Shown here in pieces: positions 10,121 to 20,914 of a stretch of DNA of 64,000 nt; the stretch's first letter is position 1; the number at the start of each line of letters is the position of its first letter. Source of the stretch: Eutypa lata (lineage: Eukaryota; Ascomycota; Sordariomycetes; Xylariales; Diatrypaceae); the NCBI GenBank assembly GCA_022661535.1, contig JAKULF010000015.1:124001-188000 (forward strand), in the 5' to 3' direction. Both the position numbers and the translations under genes were made by a program. Under the pieces are notes generated by a model. That model searched no databases. It saw only the letters and a list, made by a program, of their open reading frames with translations, and was not told where the DNA came from.

Positions 10121-10963
10121 ATGTTTATCCTGCGGCCTATCAGTAGAAGCATTAACAGCAGTAGTCAGAGTAGCCTCACCACCACAGCAGTTTCGCGTTT
10201 GCTTCCCACCACTCGACAGCCATTGTCACCTCCCTCGAGAATTGGCATATTTCCATTGAAAGTGAACGTGATCCCATCGAATTCTTCCTCGCGCACATTC
10301 GCATCCGATCAAAACCTCGCGATGGCTTCCGAACCGTCCTCCGCGCAAGCGGCTAACCCAGAATGTCCCACTGACACAGCCGAGACACAAAAAGTCCAGT
10401 CTGGCGAGAAGGCGACATCTGAGCAATCCACAAAGCCCAAGCTACCGCCCCTCAGCGGTCACGAATTCAGACAATACAACCGACTAGCGGAACACATGGA
10501 CCTATTCCACAACCACTTCCGATCGACGTGGAACATGCTGTGGGGGGCGTGCACGTCGGGCAAGCGACCGGGCGGCATGTCGCTGAAGGCCTTCATCGGC
10601 GCCGGGCTGCAGTTCGTGCAGCAGCTGGAGATGCACCACAACATCGAGGAGACGTACATCTTCCCCATCCTCGCCAAGAAGATGCCCGAGTTCCGCAGCG
10701 GGAACGGGAACGGGAACGGGAACGGGGCGGCGGAGCTGCTGCGCCAGCACCAGGAGATCCACCGGGGCCTGGAGACGCTGCAGGAGTACCTGCGCAGGTG
10801 CAAGAGCGGCGAGACCGAGCTCGAGCTAAGGGTCCTGAAGACCAAGCTGGAGGACTGGGGCTCCGTGCTCTGGACCCATCTGGATCAGGAGGTCGAGACC
10901 CTCGGCGCCGAGAACATGAGGACGTATTGGACTATAGACGAGATTAGACGGATACCCATGTGA
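10121..10963 (+). CDS. Hemerythrin-like (HHE) protein, probably mitochondrial
   Basis: Intronless, 280 residues from the ATG at 10121. The first 66 residues are rich in Ser, Arg and Thr with almost no acids, and end with SSSRTFASDQ. An R-x-F|(A/S) site is typical of mitochondrial presequence cleavage, so import is likely. A second in-frame ATG at 10322 could give a cytosolic form starting MASEPSS. The HHE four-helix core follows: a His-bearing helix (MDLFHNHFRSTW), HHNIEE (HxxxE), HQEIHRGLE, and HLDQEVE (second HxxxE). These could bind a di-iron site. A Gly-Asn dipeptide repeat encoded by about 10700-10727 interrupts the loop between helices 2 and 3. Known roles of such proteins: oxygen or iron binding, redox sensing. 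Function here is not assigned. Confidence 0.85.
   Translation: MFILRPISRSINSSSQSSLTTTAVSRLLPTTRQPLSPPSRIGIFPLKVNVIPSNSSSRTFASDQNLAMASEPSSAQAANPECPTDTAETQKVQSGEKATSEQSTKPKLPPLSGHEFRQYNRLAEHMDLFHNHFRSTWNMLWGACTSGKRPGGMSLKAFIGAGLQFVQQLEMHHNIEETYIFPILAKKMPEFRSGNGNGNGNGAAELLRQHQEIHRGLETLQEYLRRCKSGETELELRVLKTKLEDWGSVLWTHLDQEVETLGAENMRTYWTIDEIRRIPM
10700..10727 (+). repeat. GGGAAC hexanucleotide repeat inside the hemerythrin-like gene
   Basis: About four tandem copies of a GGGAAC unit, encoding alternating Gly and Asn in a loop of the HHE domain. Because the unit is a multiple of three, copy changes keep the frame. Confidence 0.85.
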
Positions 10964-13217
10964 TCTAAACACAGAATATGAAAGTGTGAAACTTGAGTCG
11001 ATGCGTAATATGCAAACGGGTTCTTGAGCTGCTTGGTGATGGCTTGGTGATGCCGGAACTTCTTGACAGCGCGCTGCCAGACACTAGGTGCTGGACTTGG
11101 TCTCTCTTCAAGATGGTAGCTTACGATGGTTAAACCAGCTGTCTTGGATCCATTTTGAAGATCCTGAATGAGTGCACTCGCCCAGACGGCACCGATCTAA
11201 CCACATGCTCCATCGTTTTCAGCCCCTTGGATGTCAAGACGGTGATGTGGCGTGCCTATACCGTAGCAGATGCCAATAGAGAAGTTGTGTAATGCTTCTC
11301 GAAATGATGTAGAACCTGATGACTTAATCTACGGCTTAGATCCGATCGTCGGCCTGCATTGCTGAACTATTGGCATTTGCATTGTTGGCTCTGTGCTTAG
11401 TAAAGGTCTCATCGTGTAGACAGCTATATTAAGATACTTGGGTATCAAAATGTGAGGTATTGACCCTAATTAACAAAACTAATGAAATCCGCTTGTAGTT
11501 CCAGTCCAGTGAGATCTGCGTTCTATACCACGCATCAGCTCCTTTGGTAAATTACTACCGAGAGAGTTGTCTTTCCCGCCTGTCTACCAGCCTCGAATTC
11601 TATAAATAAATGCGACGAACTATCACAGAGGTAGATGATCTATAACTATTCAGTCTAGGTGCATCTTCTGTGTCTCTGTGCAAGACGTGCAGCCAATTCT
11701 TCATGCTAGATAACTCGTGAAAAGTGTATTAGATATTCATTAAATCGACATTAGAGCGAGCAGTACGATACCCAATTGGGGACACAGTAACAATGCCAAG
11801 CGATCAGGTCCGGAGAACTGGTAATGGAAATACAACGAGACAGCTCACAATACTACCCCTAAGTCGCAGTACTACCCCTGAACCCCAGGAGGGGCTTAAT
11901 ACTACCAACTTCTCATCAGGCTCGAAGTCAAATTATACTCTCTGTTTTCGTCCATTTTTCTATGTGGCTCTACGTAGGTACTTCTCTAGACTCAGGAATC
12001 GATTGGGTTGGAAAATTAAGATGGGACTTCCTCCCAACTCACGAATGCGGTGCAGAGAAGATGTCGATAAAGGAGACAGTACGATGGACTTGCTTCGATT
12101 ATGCCAATATTCAGCTAAGCCGGCAATCGTGTTGATCCGAAGTATGGTGCTTCTATCAACAGGGTCATGCTTTTAGCAATGGGGCAAGATATAATACAAC
12201 GGCGTTTGGCGTAAGGGGTGTCAATTTAAAATAGAATAAATGCTTCCAAACACGATATACAGCTCTCACAATTTCAAATATCTGTGTAGATCTAAAGAAG
12301 AAATAATATAGTATTCTCCCAATCCCATTTACTCTATTGTTGCTTTCATATACTTTCTCCTATCACTGGTTCCAAATGATTCCATGTTGCGTGACCTTAC
12401 CATCTTGGTAACGCCCAACTGAATGACATCTGCTGTCACTCTTTGGTGCTTCCCTTTTAAAGCCATGTCGAGTTTTACGCAGACTACGTAAGACTGACGG
12501 CATATAGGGCTGGCTAAGGATTGCACATTATAATCCCGGTAGCTGGGACCAAGGTGTATCTCGATACCCCTATAAAACTTTCCGAGAGGATTAGGTACTT
12601 CCTGTATTATGTAGTGATATATAAAACAGGTCTCGTCTTTTTACCTATTGCTGGAAATCAGGCCAGTCATTACTCTATGTGTATTTCCCAACCCTGTTTG
12701 GCGTTCTTAGTTTGAAGTCTACTATAGAGCATCAAGAGATGCAGCTTGAGTTCATGTGTGTATCTAAAGTAGGATTACACTTATGCTCTTATTCAACAAA
12801 TGGTACAATCTCTTTAATATACTAGCAGTCGTAGAATATATTCAAAGGCCTATAATCTATCCCTACCTAAATTCCCCTGTTACTCTCGTTAGTTCCCTTG
12901 AAGCAATCGTTGCTTACGTTTTTCTTTTCTCTTTTTTGCCCACTTCGGAAATTATAACCCAAGCAACTTCATTGGACGTGACCCCCGAATCCTGTGATCC
13001 TTCAATAATGCAATGGCGTCCTCCGCTCCCCATTTTTTTGGCTACGGTGTCGGTAGACAGGAAGTGAAAAATAAATAAGCCGGATGCAGAAACCATTGGG
13101 TTGTGCATGAAAGCGTCAGCCAACCAGCGTCGCAACCAAACAACGTTCGTTACGAAGGGCCGCATATACTCGCGCCACTAGTGAGACTAGGTCACAGCTT
13201 GTTGGGCACTGTATAAG
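10964..13217. other. Gene-poor AT-rich region
   Basis: About 2.25 kb with no convincing gene. One open frame (11793-12176) begins with ATG, but its translation has no domain pattern and its composition matches noncoding surroundings. The first few hundred bases must include the 3' UTR of the hemerythrin-like gene. Confidence 0.4.
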
Positions 13218-13670
13218 TACCGTGGTGGGAGATGGTACGGGGCTACAACGATTATAATGGCTTATAACGATTGTTGGCCATATAATCATTGTTGCTGCAA
13301 CAATTATTGTTGGATTTAGTGGGGGTTGCGGAAATTGGGACGTTGTAAGTATATAAGGCTTAATTGGAATAATCTGACCGTGCAATGTAATAATGTAATT
13401 GGGTAACCGTAATATAGTGGCATAATCCGTAGACCGTAATTGTAACGTAAAATTAACTAGCCTGTATGTATATTTAATGTATCCAATTATGAAGGTGACT
13501 AGTTCGATTCGCCCTTGTATCAAAAAAAAATAATTAAGGTAGTAAGTAGTAGGTGGTGACCGGGTCCAACCTACAACGATTGTTCTGTGAAATAACGATT
13601 GTGATACAGCATACCTAACGATTGTAGGGCTTATAATCGTTGTTTCGCCCCACCTAATCGCGCTGCGGTA
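13218..13670. mobile_element. Non-autonomous TIR element, copy 1 (453 bp)
   Basis: Bounded by imperfect inverted repeats of roughly 40 bp: the left end begins TACCGTGGTGGGAGATGG and the right end, read on the minus strand, begins TACCGCAGCGCGATTAGG. Both continue into an ACAACGATTATAA stretch. Subterminal copies of ACAACGATTGTT-like words occur several times at each end and in both orientations. No transposase frame is present. A second copy lies at 17165-17783. I could not see a clear target-site duplication (left flank TGTATAAG, right flank GTCAGTCA), which fits an old insertion or slightly wrong ends. The class is unknown; subterminal repeats of this kind are seen in hAT-like and KDZ-like DNA transposons. 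Confidence 0.72.
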
Positions 13671-15112
13671 GTCAGTCAGGTTTTTGCCAAGCGTTGCAAA
13701 TTCTGCAAGTCAGAGCGGTATAATTATGTATATACCTATAACTTGCAGAGTGTTGAATATAGTCAGATGGTGTGATGGCCCGCCCGTGCCCGTTTACCTT
13801 TTTTCGCTCTTTCTTCACGATAGTTACATTTTCGCTGAGACCCCAACGGCGGCGTGACGTCAAAGGGCAGTGGCAGCTGACGGGTATCGAAATGAGGTCC
13901 GGGCCGTAGCAAATCTTCGACCTGTACGGTACTAGTGTATATGCATAATATCAGTGACCCCAGTCTATAGCCTAAAACAGACGACCTACATGCATATACT
14001 TATACACACGTAGGTGGTTTAGATTCATCAAGAAGCGTGCTCGGTTATATATTTTACTTTCCCCAATCTATATATCTCGCTTCCAGGTCCGAGGCCCAGG
14101 CCCAGGCACGCTACGCGTTATAGCCTGAATGGGTGGGCACACAACACTTATAGGGCTCAGCTGCTTCTTGGCGTCGTGTAAGCAAGATTCCGTCTTCTTA
14201 TTCTTACTCTTCTTCTTCACGACGCACGTACGATCGTGTAATGTACATACATATAAGGTTAGACATGCAGGCCGTTGCTGCAGCAAGGAGGGCCACAGTG
14301 TAGGTAGTAAGTAAGCGTGGTCCAGGGGTTCTCGATCTTTGAGAGGCTCGCTTAATACCATGCAGGCCCATATGAGAGACACAGCTTCCGTCCTATCCAG
14401 AAGACCCAGCAACAGCAACGGGTTCGTGACTTGTTGTCTCGCTTCAGATTTTTTTTTTTTTTTTAGCCTCTTGGGTCGTCTCCAAAGCCTAACCAACGGC
14501 TGCTGTGGCTGCAAGGCCAACTCCTTCGTCCCAAATACGTTCAGCTTCTGGTAATCATTACCTAAACCAGAGGATCCAGTCCCACTGGCATCACTCACAC
14601 TCCCTGCATGTCCGATCTTATAGTGCAATTCCTGGTTGATGTGGACCGCGATCTCACAGTTATAGTCGCCAGGAATCGTGCCCTAAGTAACTACCCGTCT
14701 GCATCGGAAGATTCGTGGCGCGAATGAGAAATTAGCTTCCTTGGTCCGGTGCTCCCCGGATTCGGGTCATCTTCCTATAGCATAGCATGTATAGTCTAAC
14801 TAACTACATAGACTAGAACGTTTTCATGAGTTGGGGTAAGACTTAACTGACTACCATGCCTGCCTAGCTATCTACTACGTACAGTGGCTTTTTCCTTTTT
14901 TTATTTTTTATTTTTTATATTTTTTTTATTTAATATCTACTTAGTCTAATGGTGTGTGGTGGAAACGGGGTTCTATAAAGAGGCAGGATGTTTCCCACGA
15001 GCGAGCACGTGGGCTGTTTGATAGTGCATGTAGCATAGCTAGCTGTCTGTGGCTCATCAACAAAGCTTCAAAATTTCCATTCTTGAGGGCCTCGGGTAAA
15101 AGTGCTGGCAAG
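13671..15112. other. Gene-poor region with T-rich tracts
   Basis: About 1.4 kb with no supportable gene. Notable are a T run at 14450-14464 and a strongly T/A-biased tract at about 14890-14937, just upstream of the BBE-type oxidase. The tract may be its promoter, since pyrimidine-rich tracts are common in fungal promoters. Confidence 0.4.
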
Positions 15113-16606
15113 ATGATGTTCTCTACTCGAGACGTCGTAGTATTAGCTACCCTCTTTGTAGGACTGGCCTGGGCGGACTCATGCGATGATATCGAGGCCA
15201 CTTCCTCCATCGAGGTGTCTCGACCTCTTGGACTATCCTACATAGATGAGCGGAACGACTACTGGTCGACGTCATGCCGAGCACTCAAGCCCACTTGCGT
15301 CGCCTTCCCCAAGAACGCCGAGGAGGTGTCCACTATCGTGAAGATCCTCAACAACAACACGGAGCCCTTCGCCACCAAGTCGGGCGGACATAGCCCCAAC
15401 AACTACTGGTCGAGCGTCGACGGCGGACCACTCATCTCCACGCAGAACCTCGATCAGGTCACATTGGACCAGGAGACCGGCATCGCCCGAATCGGCCCAG
15501 GCCAGCGTCTAGACAGCACAGCTGCGGCCCTCGACGGCACGGGCTGGACCTTCGTCGGCGGTCGCATCGGGAACACGGGCGTCGGCGGCCTGGTTCTCGG
15601 CGGAGGGCTGTCGTACATGTCAGCACAGTACGGCTGGTCTGCCAACTCGGTCATCGAATACGAGCTCGTGCTCGCCAACGGCACCATCACGACGGCCTCG
15701 GCGACCAACAACCCGGACCTGTACAGAGCGCTCAAGGGCGGCGGCAACAACTTCGCCATCGTCGTGTCGTACGTCCTGCAGACGTACCGCCAGGGCGACG
15801 TCTTCGGCGGGAACCTGTTCTTCGACCACACGGACGAGACGGCGGCCCAGCTCCTGAAGGCCGTCCGGGACTTCACCGAGTACAACGCGGACGACAAGGC
15901 GGCCGTCATCGTGACGGCGGAGCGCGCGCCCATCGACCTGATCGACTCCTGGATCCTCTTCCTCTTCTACGACGGGGCGGAGGTGCCCGAGGGCCTCTTC
16001 CAGAACTTCACCGACGTGGGCCCCATCCTCGACACGACCAAGGTGCAGTCGTACGCGGATCTCATGGCCGGGAGCAACTGGGTGGTGCTCCCGGCCTCGG
16101 TCGTGACGATCGCCACCGAGACGATCCCGCTGCCAGCGGCGGCCGACGGGGCCGAGGTCATGGGGGCCTTCCACGGGCACTGGCGCAACATGACGGACAG
16201 GACGGAGCTCGTGGCCGGCATCGTGGCGTCGATCGCGTTCCAGCCGTTCCCGGCGCGCATCGCCGAGGCGGCGCGCGAGAAGGGCGGCGACCTGATCGAC
16301 GTGGACGCCGACGCCGACCGCATGATCATCGAGATGAACTACGCCTTCTCGCTGCCGAGCGACTACGACGCCATCGACCAGGTCATGCAGGACACGTACA
16401 ACGGCGTGCGCGACCGCGTCGTCGCGTACCAGCGCCAGGCGCGCCTGCCCGACGTGTTCCTGCCCCTCTTCGCCAACTACGCCTTCTACCGCCAGGACTA
16501 CTGGGGCCGGTTGAAGCCCGAGAATGCCGCGTTTGCGAAGTCCGTCGCCGAGCAGGTGGATCCGGATGGGTTCTTCCGGGATCGAACGGGGGGCTGGAAG
16601 CCTTGA
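15113..16606 (+). CDS. Secreted BBE-type FAD-linked oxidase
   Basis: Intronless, 497 residues from the ATG at 15113 (a second ATG follows at 15116). The open frame continues upstream to 14954, but starting at 15113 gives a clean signal peptide (VVVLATLFVGLAWA, then DSCDD). PCMH-type FAD-binding domain: KSGGHSPNN with H93 placed for the 8-alpha-histidyl FAD bond, then GGRIGNTGVGGLVLGGG. The latter lacks the cysteine used by bicovalent members, so FAD is probably attached by His alone. The berberine-bridge C-terminus is present (NYAFYRQDYWG...DPDGFF...GGWKP). Known reactions: oxidation of sugars, alcohols or alkaloid-like amines with H2O2 release. Several Asn-x-Ser/Thr sites fit secretion. The GC-rich coding block stands out sharply from AT-rich flanks. 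Confidence 0.9.
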   Translation: MMFSTRDVVVLATLFVGLAWADSCDDIEATSSIEVSRPLGLSYIDERNDYWSTSCRALKPTCVAFPKNAEEVSTIVKILNNNTEPFATKSGGHSPNNYWSSVDGGPLISTQNLDQVTLDQETGIARIGPGQRLDSTAAALDGTGWTFVGGRIGNTGVGGLVLGGGLSYMSAQYGWSANSVIEYELVLANGTITTASATNNPDLYRALKGGGNNFAIVVSYVLQTYRQGDVFGGNLFFDHTDETAAQLLKAVRDFTEYNADDKAAVIVTAERAPIDLIDSWILFLFYDGAEVPEGLFQNFTDVGPILDTTKVQSYADLMAGSNWVVLPASVVTIATETIPLPAAADGAEVMGAFHGHWRNMTDRTELVAGIVASIAFQPFPARIAEAAREKGGDLIDVDADADRMIIEMNYAFSLPSDYDAIDQVMQDTYNGVRDRVVAYQRQARLPDVFLPLFANYAFYRQDYWGRLKPENAAFAKSVAEQVDPDGFFRDRTGGWKP

Positions 16607-17164
16607 GTTGGATGTCGTGCATCGGTTGCAGATATGTAACTACATATATGTATACTGTATGGAGGAGGCTTGGAGGTTTCCAGTTCTCCGTTCGAGAGCC
16701 AACCAACTCTTGAGTGGTCAGGTAGTATAATAAGATTTGATATGCATATTGAACAGGACTTCCACCAGTAGTTATTCGCCTTAGAATCGAGTCGATCGAT
16801 CCTAGATCTAGTTCCGCTCTTAAATCGTAGTACACCCCTCCCCTCCCTCCATGTTCTATTTAGTCCGTCTTCTATGCCTACTACACTATAACTCTAGAGA
16901 GTTGGTATTGTCTTAAGCAACTATCAAAGGAAAAGAAGTGCTTGAATAGTTCAAACTAAACGCGTTACATGTTCCGCGAAAGTACTCCAACTACGTATAA
17001 TTATACTGAATCTATATCAAGAGTAGACCGAGATCATGCTACGAGACACATGCAACATCAATCATCAATCATACTTAATTAGCTGGCTTGGCTTAGCTCG
17101 GCTTGACATCAAGCTCATCATAATACATAGAGTAATCATCGCAAATCATATATTACATAATGTC
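16607..17164. other. AT-rich intergenic region
   Basis: About 560 bp after the BBE-type oxidase. It should contain that gene's 3' UTR. I see no other gene or structured RNA. Confidence 0.4.
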
Positions 17165-17783
17165 TACCGTAATGGGAATTGGTGCGGGCTAATAACGATT
17201 GTAAGTGCTTACAACGATTGTTGCAGCAACAACGATTATATGGCTAATAATCATTGTTGGGTTTAGTGGGGCAAAATGGTTGGTTGCATAATTCGAACGT
17301 TGTAAGTATATAAGGTTTAATTGGAATAATCCGACCGTGTAATGTAATAATGTAGTTAAGTAACCGTAATGTAATGGTATAATCCCGTAGACCGTAGCCG
17401 TAACGTAAAATTGACTAGCCTGTATGTATGTTTAATGAGTCCAATTGTGAAGGTGACCAGTTCGATTCGCCCTTGTGTCAAAAAAATTTTTTTAAGGTGG
17501 TAGGTCAGGTGGTAGGTCAGGTGGTAGGTGGTAGGTGGTGGTGGGTCCGATTCTTTTTACTTTTTTGGACGGATCGCCGGATAAATATTATTCCGATCCG
17601 GAACCTACGGGTCCGGCCATTTGAACCAATCAGATTAATTCGCTCGGGTGGTGACCCATAACTACCTCCTTACAACGATTGTTGACTTTACAACGATTGT
17701 TCTGTGAAACAACGGTTATGATACAGCACAACGATTATAGGGCCTACAATCATTGTTTTGCCCCACCTAATCGCGCTGCGGTA
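17165..17783. mobile_element. Non-autonomous TIR element, copy 2 (619 bp)
   Basis: Same orientation and same ends as the element at 13218-13670: left TACCGTAATGGGAATTGG, and right end on the minus strand TACCGCAGCGCGATTAGG. The central portions align along their length and differ mostly by transitions. This copy is about 165 bp longer, the extra sequence lying at roughly 17505-17685 and including GGTGGTAGG-type repeats and a small inverted repeat (CGGATCG/CGATCCG near 17572 and 17597). A shared internal AGTTCGATTCG word followed by CAAAAAAA resembles a Pol III B box plus A tail, but no matching A box or tRNA fold is clear. No transposase frame. Confidence 0.72.
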
Positions 17784-18226
17784 CCTAACAGGGCAAGTAG
17801 AACTGTTGAACAAATTTTGATTTATAGCATCTTAGCTACGAGCCTACCAGACTAGACCAGACCGACCCGACCTGACCTGACCTGACCATCCAGGCCGCCC
17901 TCATCCCTCATCCATCATCAACGTCAACATCAAGAAGAACGAACCTCCTCCGTGACCTGACTCTGGGTAACCACCAGCTAGTTAATTACCTAGCTATCTA
18001 GCTAGCCCAGACGCAACGATGACTTTTCTTTCTTTCCCTTTTTACGTTTTGAAAATGAACAAAAGCAAACCCAACCAATCAATGAATCAATCAGCCTTTC
18101 ATGCATTAACCATACATAGGTACAAACGAGAGGGGGAAGAACTCCGCCCCCGTTCTCGCCTCCTTTTTTTAAGATAAAAGAGGGAGGTATCTGATCAATC
18201 TACTACCACTACTGCTACTGCTTCCC
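17784..18226. other. Intergenic region downstream of eIF3c
   Basis: About 440 bp between the TIR element and the 3' end of the eIF3c gene. It contains tandem GACCTGACCT-like pentamers near 17860-17890 and a GCTAGC-type palindrome cluster near 17980-18005. The part next to 18227 is the eIF3c 3' UTR. Confidence 0.4.
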
Positions 18227-20914
18227 CTAACCGCGGACAGCAGCACCAAGAGCGCCACCAGTAAATTGTGTACCGCCGGCTTGCCTCGGCATGCCGCCTC
18301 CGCGACCTCCCCGTCCACCACCTCCACGTCCACCGCCACCGCGGCCACCCCGCGCGTTCTGGCCGCCCCGACGGTCGAAGGCATTAGCCGTACCTTGGGT
18401 GCGCTGCTCGAGAGTGCGCTCGTTGGTCTCGATGAGCTGAGCGGCCTTGTCGGAGAGCGTGAGAGCGAGGCTCTGCAGCCGCGAGAGCTCGACACCCTTG
18501 CGGAAGATGACGGTGGCTGTGACCTGGTCCAGAGCAGCGGCCAGCTCCTCGTGGCTGATCATCTTGCTGACGAGGGCCGCGACCTTGCGGTCCTCGAGCT
18601 CGAACATAGATGACAGGGTGGATACGGCGAGCGTATCGTAGTAAGGGGCGTAGGTGAAGAGGTAGGTCCGTAAGCCTTCCTCTTGGATCTGCTTCGACAG
18701 CATGGCCTTGATTCCCTCGGTATCGGGCATCAGCTCCCAGATCTTGATGCTGTGAATGAAAACCGTCGACTTCTTCCACTCGCCAGCGGCTAGGGCCCGC
18801 GACGCCTGCATAACATGATCGCGGGTGTTCTCGGGTGGGCCAGTGAATATCTGTCGCTCGTGGTACTCTAGCATACGGCGGTAGGTCTTGCTGATGACAC
18901 GCTTCTTGATGTCGGGTGAGGAGCCGGTCTGGGCGAGAAGGGGGATCTCGAGGAGCATGCTGCATGTCAGGTAGACGCATTCCAGGAGCTCGAGGTTGAT
19001 GTGCATGTGGAAAGGCAGTTGTCGTTGCTTCTCCAGCCGTTCTTGTTCTGGGGAGACTTGGCTGTATCGCTGGATCATGACACCCTGAGCCAACAGCTCC
19101 TTTTGTCTACCGCTACCACAAATTTCTTGCAGGGTATTCTGTGCCTCGTATACGAGACCTTTCCGGAACGCGCAGAGGCCGACCTGGACGAGGGTTCTGT
19201 TGTATAGGATCTGGGTCTGGACGTCAAAGCTATTGATCGTCTCTTGCAAATGCGACATCAGCATCATATCACGCGCCCGGTAGTATTCATCGTGAAGAGC
19301 CAAGAAATAGATCTGGCACAACATAGCGCGAGCACGAATAATGCCCTCGCTGTTCTCGAACAGATACTTGCAGAGAATATTGAGAAGATCAGTAGCGTCG
19401 TGGACATCGTTGCGAGGTGTGATGACGGACTCGGCGGCAGAGGGTGCTGACTTCCAGGCATTCTCTTCTAGGATCTTGACAACCTGGGCAGGCTTAAAGT
19501 ATACGTGCTCAAGTCTGCGCATGACAATTCGGTTCAGACTGTCCTGCGGGATTTCCAGAGCCTTGTCTTGTCCAAGAAGCTCGTAGTACAGGAGGCCTCG
19601 GAAGATGATGTTATAGAGGGAACCCTCATCTGTCAGTCGTTCGATATACTCGGAGGTGTGGGGGTCGATGGTTTGCAATGATCGGGTGAGCTCGTCATCC
19701 AAGCGCTCAACGTATGACACGATGCTACCAGGGACCTTGATGTACTTGTCTCCGGGTTGAAGCGTAGGCGCCTTGTCATCATCCTCCCACTCCTCGGCGT
19801 TCTCGATGACGATGTGATCGCGGTTCGTGTCCAGGACTTCAAACAGAGTAGACAGCTCCTTCTCGGCAGCTTTCCAATGCTCGAGAGGCATGGAAGCTGC
19901 CGTGCCGGTGCCGAGGTCGAATCTTGCCGAGATGATGGTAAGAAGAACTCGGATTCGCTGATAGGGGGTAGCGGCAACTTCCAACAACTTCTCCATAATG
20001 CGAATTTGCTCAACCCGATCGGTGTTCTTCTTACCACGAGACTCCAAGATAGATCGAAGATGCTTGAAAATGCTCTCGGGTGTGAATAGAAGTGTCCGAC
20101 CACCCTTACCAACAGTAGCAAAGCCTTCTTCATCGTCGTCAATCGGACCTTCAGAGATCTCGACCTTGGCCTTCTTGGGTTTGGTGGGCTTCTCATCTTC
20201 CTCGTCATCAGAGAAGAGGAAATCTGTGGGGTCTGCTCTGTACTGTTCGATTTGGGTTTGGTAGTCCTTAGTGAGCTTCTTGATCTTTTGCTTGACAGCA
20301 TTCAGACCACGAGCGCTAGTAGCATTCATCTTCTTGGGGGTGACTTTCTGCTTGGATATGGTCTCATTCATGGAGTCTTCCAGTTCGACAATAGCCTTGA
20401 CATAAATTTTGGGCACTCGGCCTCGCTCGGCGATCTTGGAGGCATGGCGGTTAAGCTTATCGAATTCTATAGGTAAAAGGCAAGGTCAGCATTGCAGGAA
20501 CATGACTGTGTGTTTCCATGACAGGCAGAGAAGAAAAAGAGAAAACGCACCTGTAGACACAGCACCCCAGTCATTAATCTTCTGTCGTTTCTCTATGGCG
20601 TCGATAATAGTCTCAAGTTCAGCAATCTGCTTGTCCTTGGCACTCTTTATTGTCTTAGGACCTTCATCTTCGTCGCTAGATTCATCGCCTGATGAGGCGT
20701 CGCGCAAGAAACGAGAAGCGCCTGTCCTCAGTTTGTCGTCATCTTCGCTTGAGTCCTCTTCATCCTCATCTTCGTCTTCATCCTCATCCTCGTCTTCTTC
20801 TTCCGACTCTTCCTTTTTCTCTTCCTTCTCCTCCTCCTCCTCAGAGTAGAGACTCTCCTCGTCGGAACTGCTCTCGGACGAGCTATCGTCACCGGCCCGG
20901 AAGAATCGAGACAT
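18227..20914 (-). CDS. nip1: Eukaryotic translation initiation factor 3 subunit C
   Basis: Two exons: complement(18227..20466, 20551..20914), 867 residues; 84-nt intron joining VST to [31 protein letters not shown]. The start is the ATG at 20914 ([10 protein letters not shown]), an opening typical of eIF3c; the open frame extends upstream only from GTG. The N-terminus is highly acidic (Glu/Asp/Ser runs, about residues 10-70), the middle is the eIF3c N-terminal domain, a PCI domain follows at about 600-790, and the C-terminus is an RGG-like Gly/Arg tail ending [10 protein letters not shown]. Known role: scaffold of eIF3, contacting eIF1 and eIF5 in the 43S preinitiation complex in the cytoplasm. 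Length is as expected (about 810-870 in fungi). Confidence 0.96.

Noticed and set aside
11793..12176. 127-residue open frame beginning with ATG
   Set aside because: No hydrophobic, catalytic or repeat pattern and AT-rich noncoding composition; probably chance.
13116..13523. 135-residue open frame across the first TIR element
   Set aside because: It spans the element end and repeat words and looks like translated repeat, with no transposase motif.
14941..15210. Upstream extension of the BBE-oxidase frame to 14954 and an antisense frame
   Set aside because: The extension lacks signal-peptide character and precedes a clean signal peptide at 15113.
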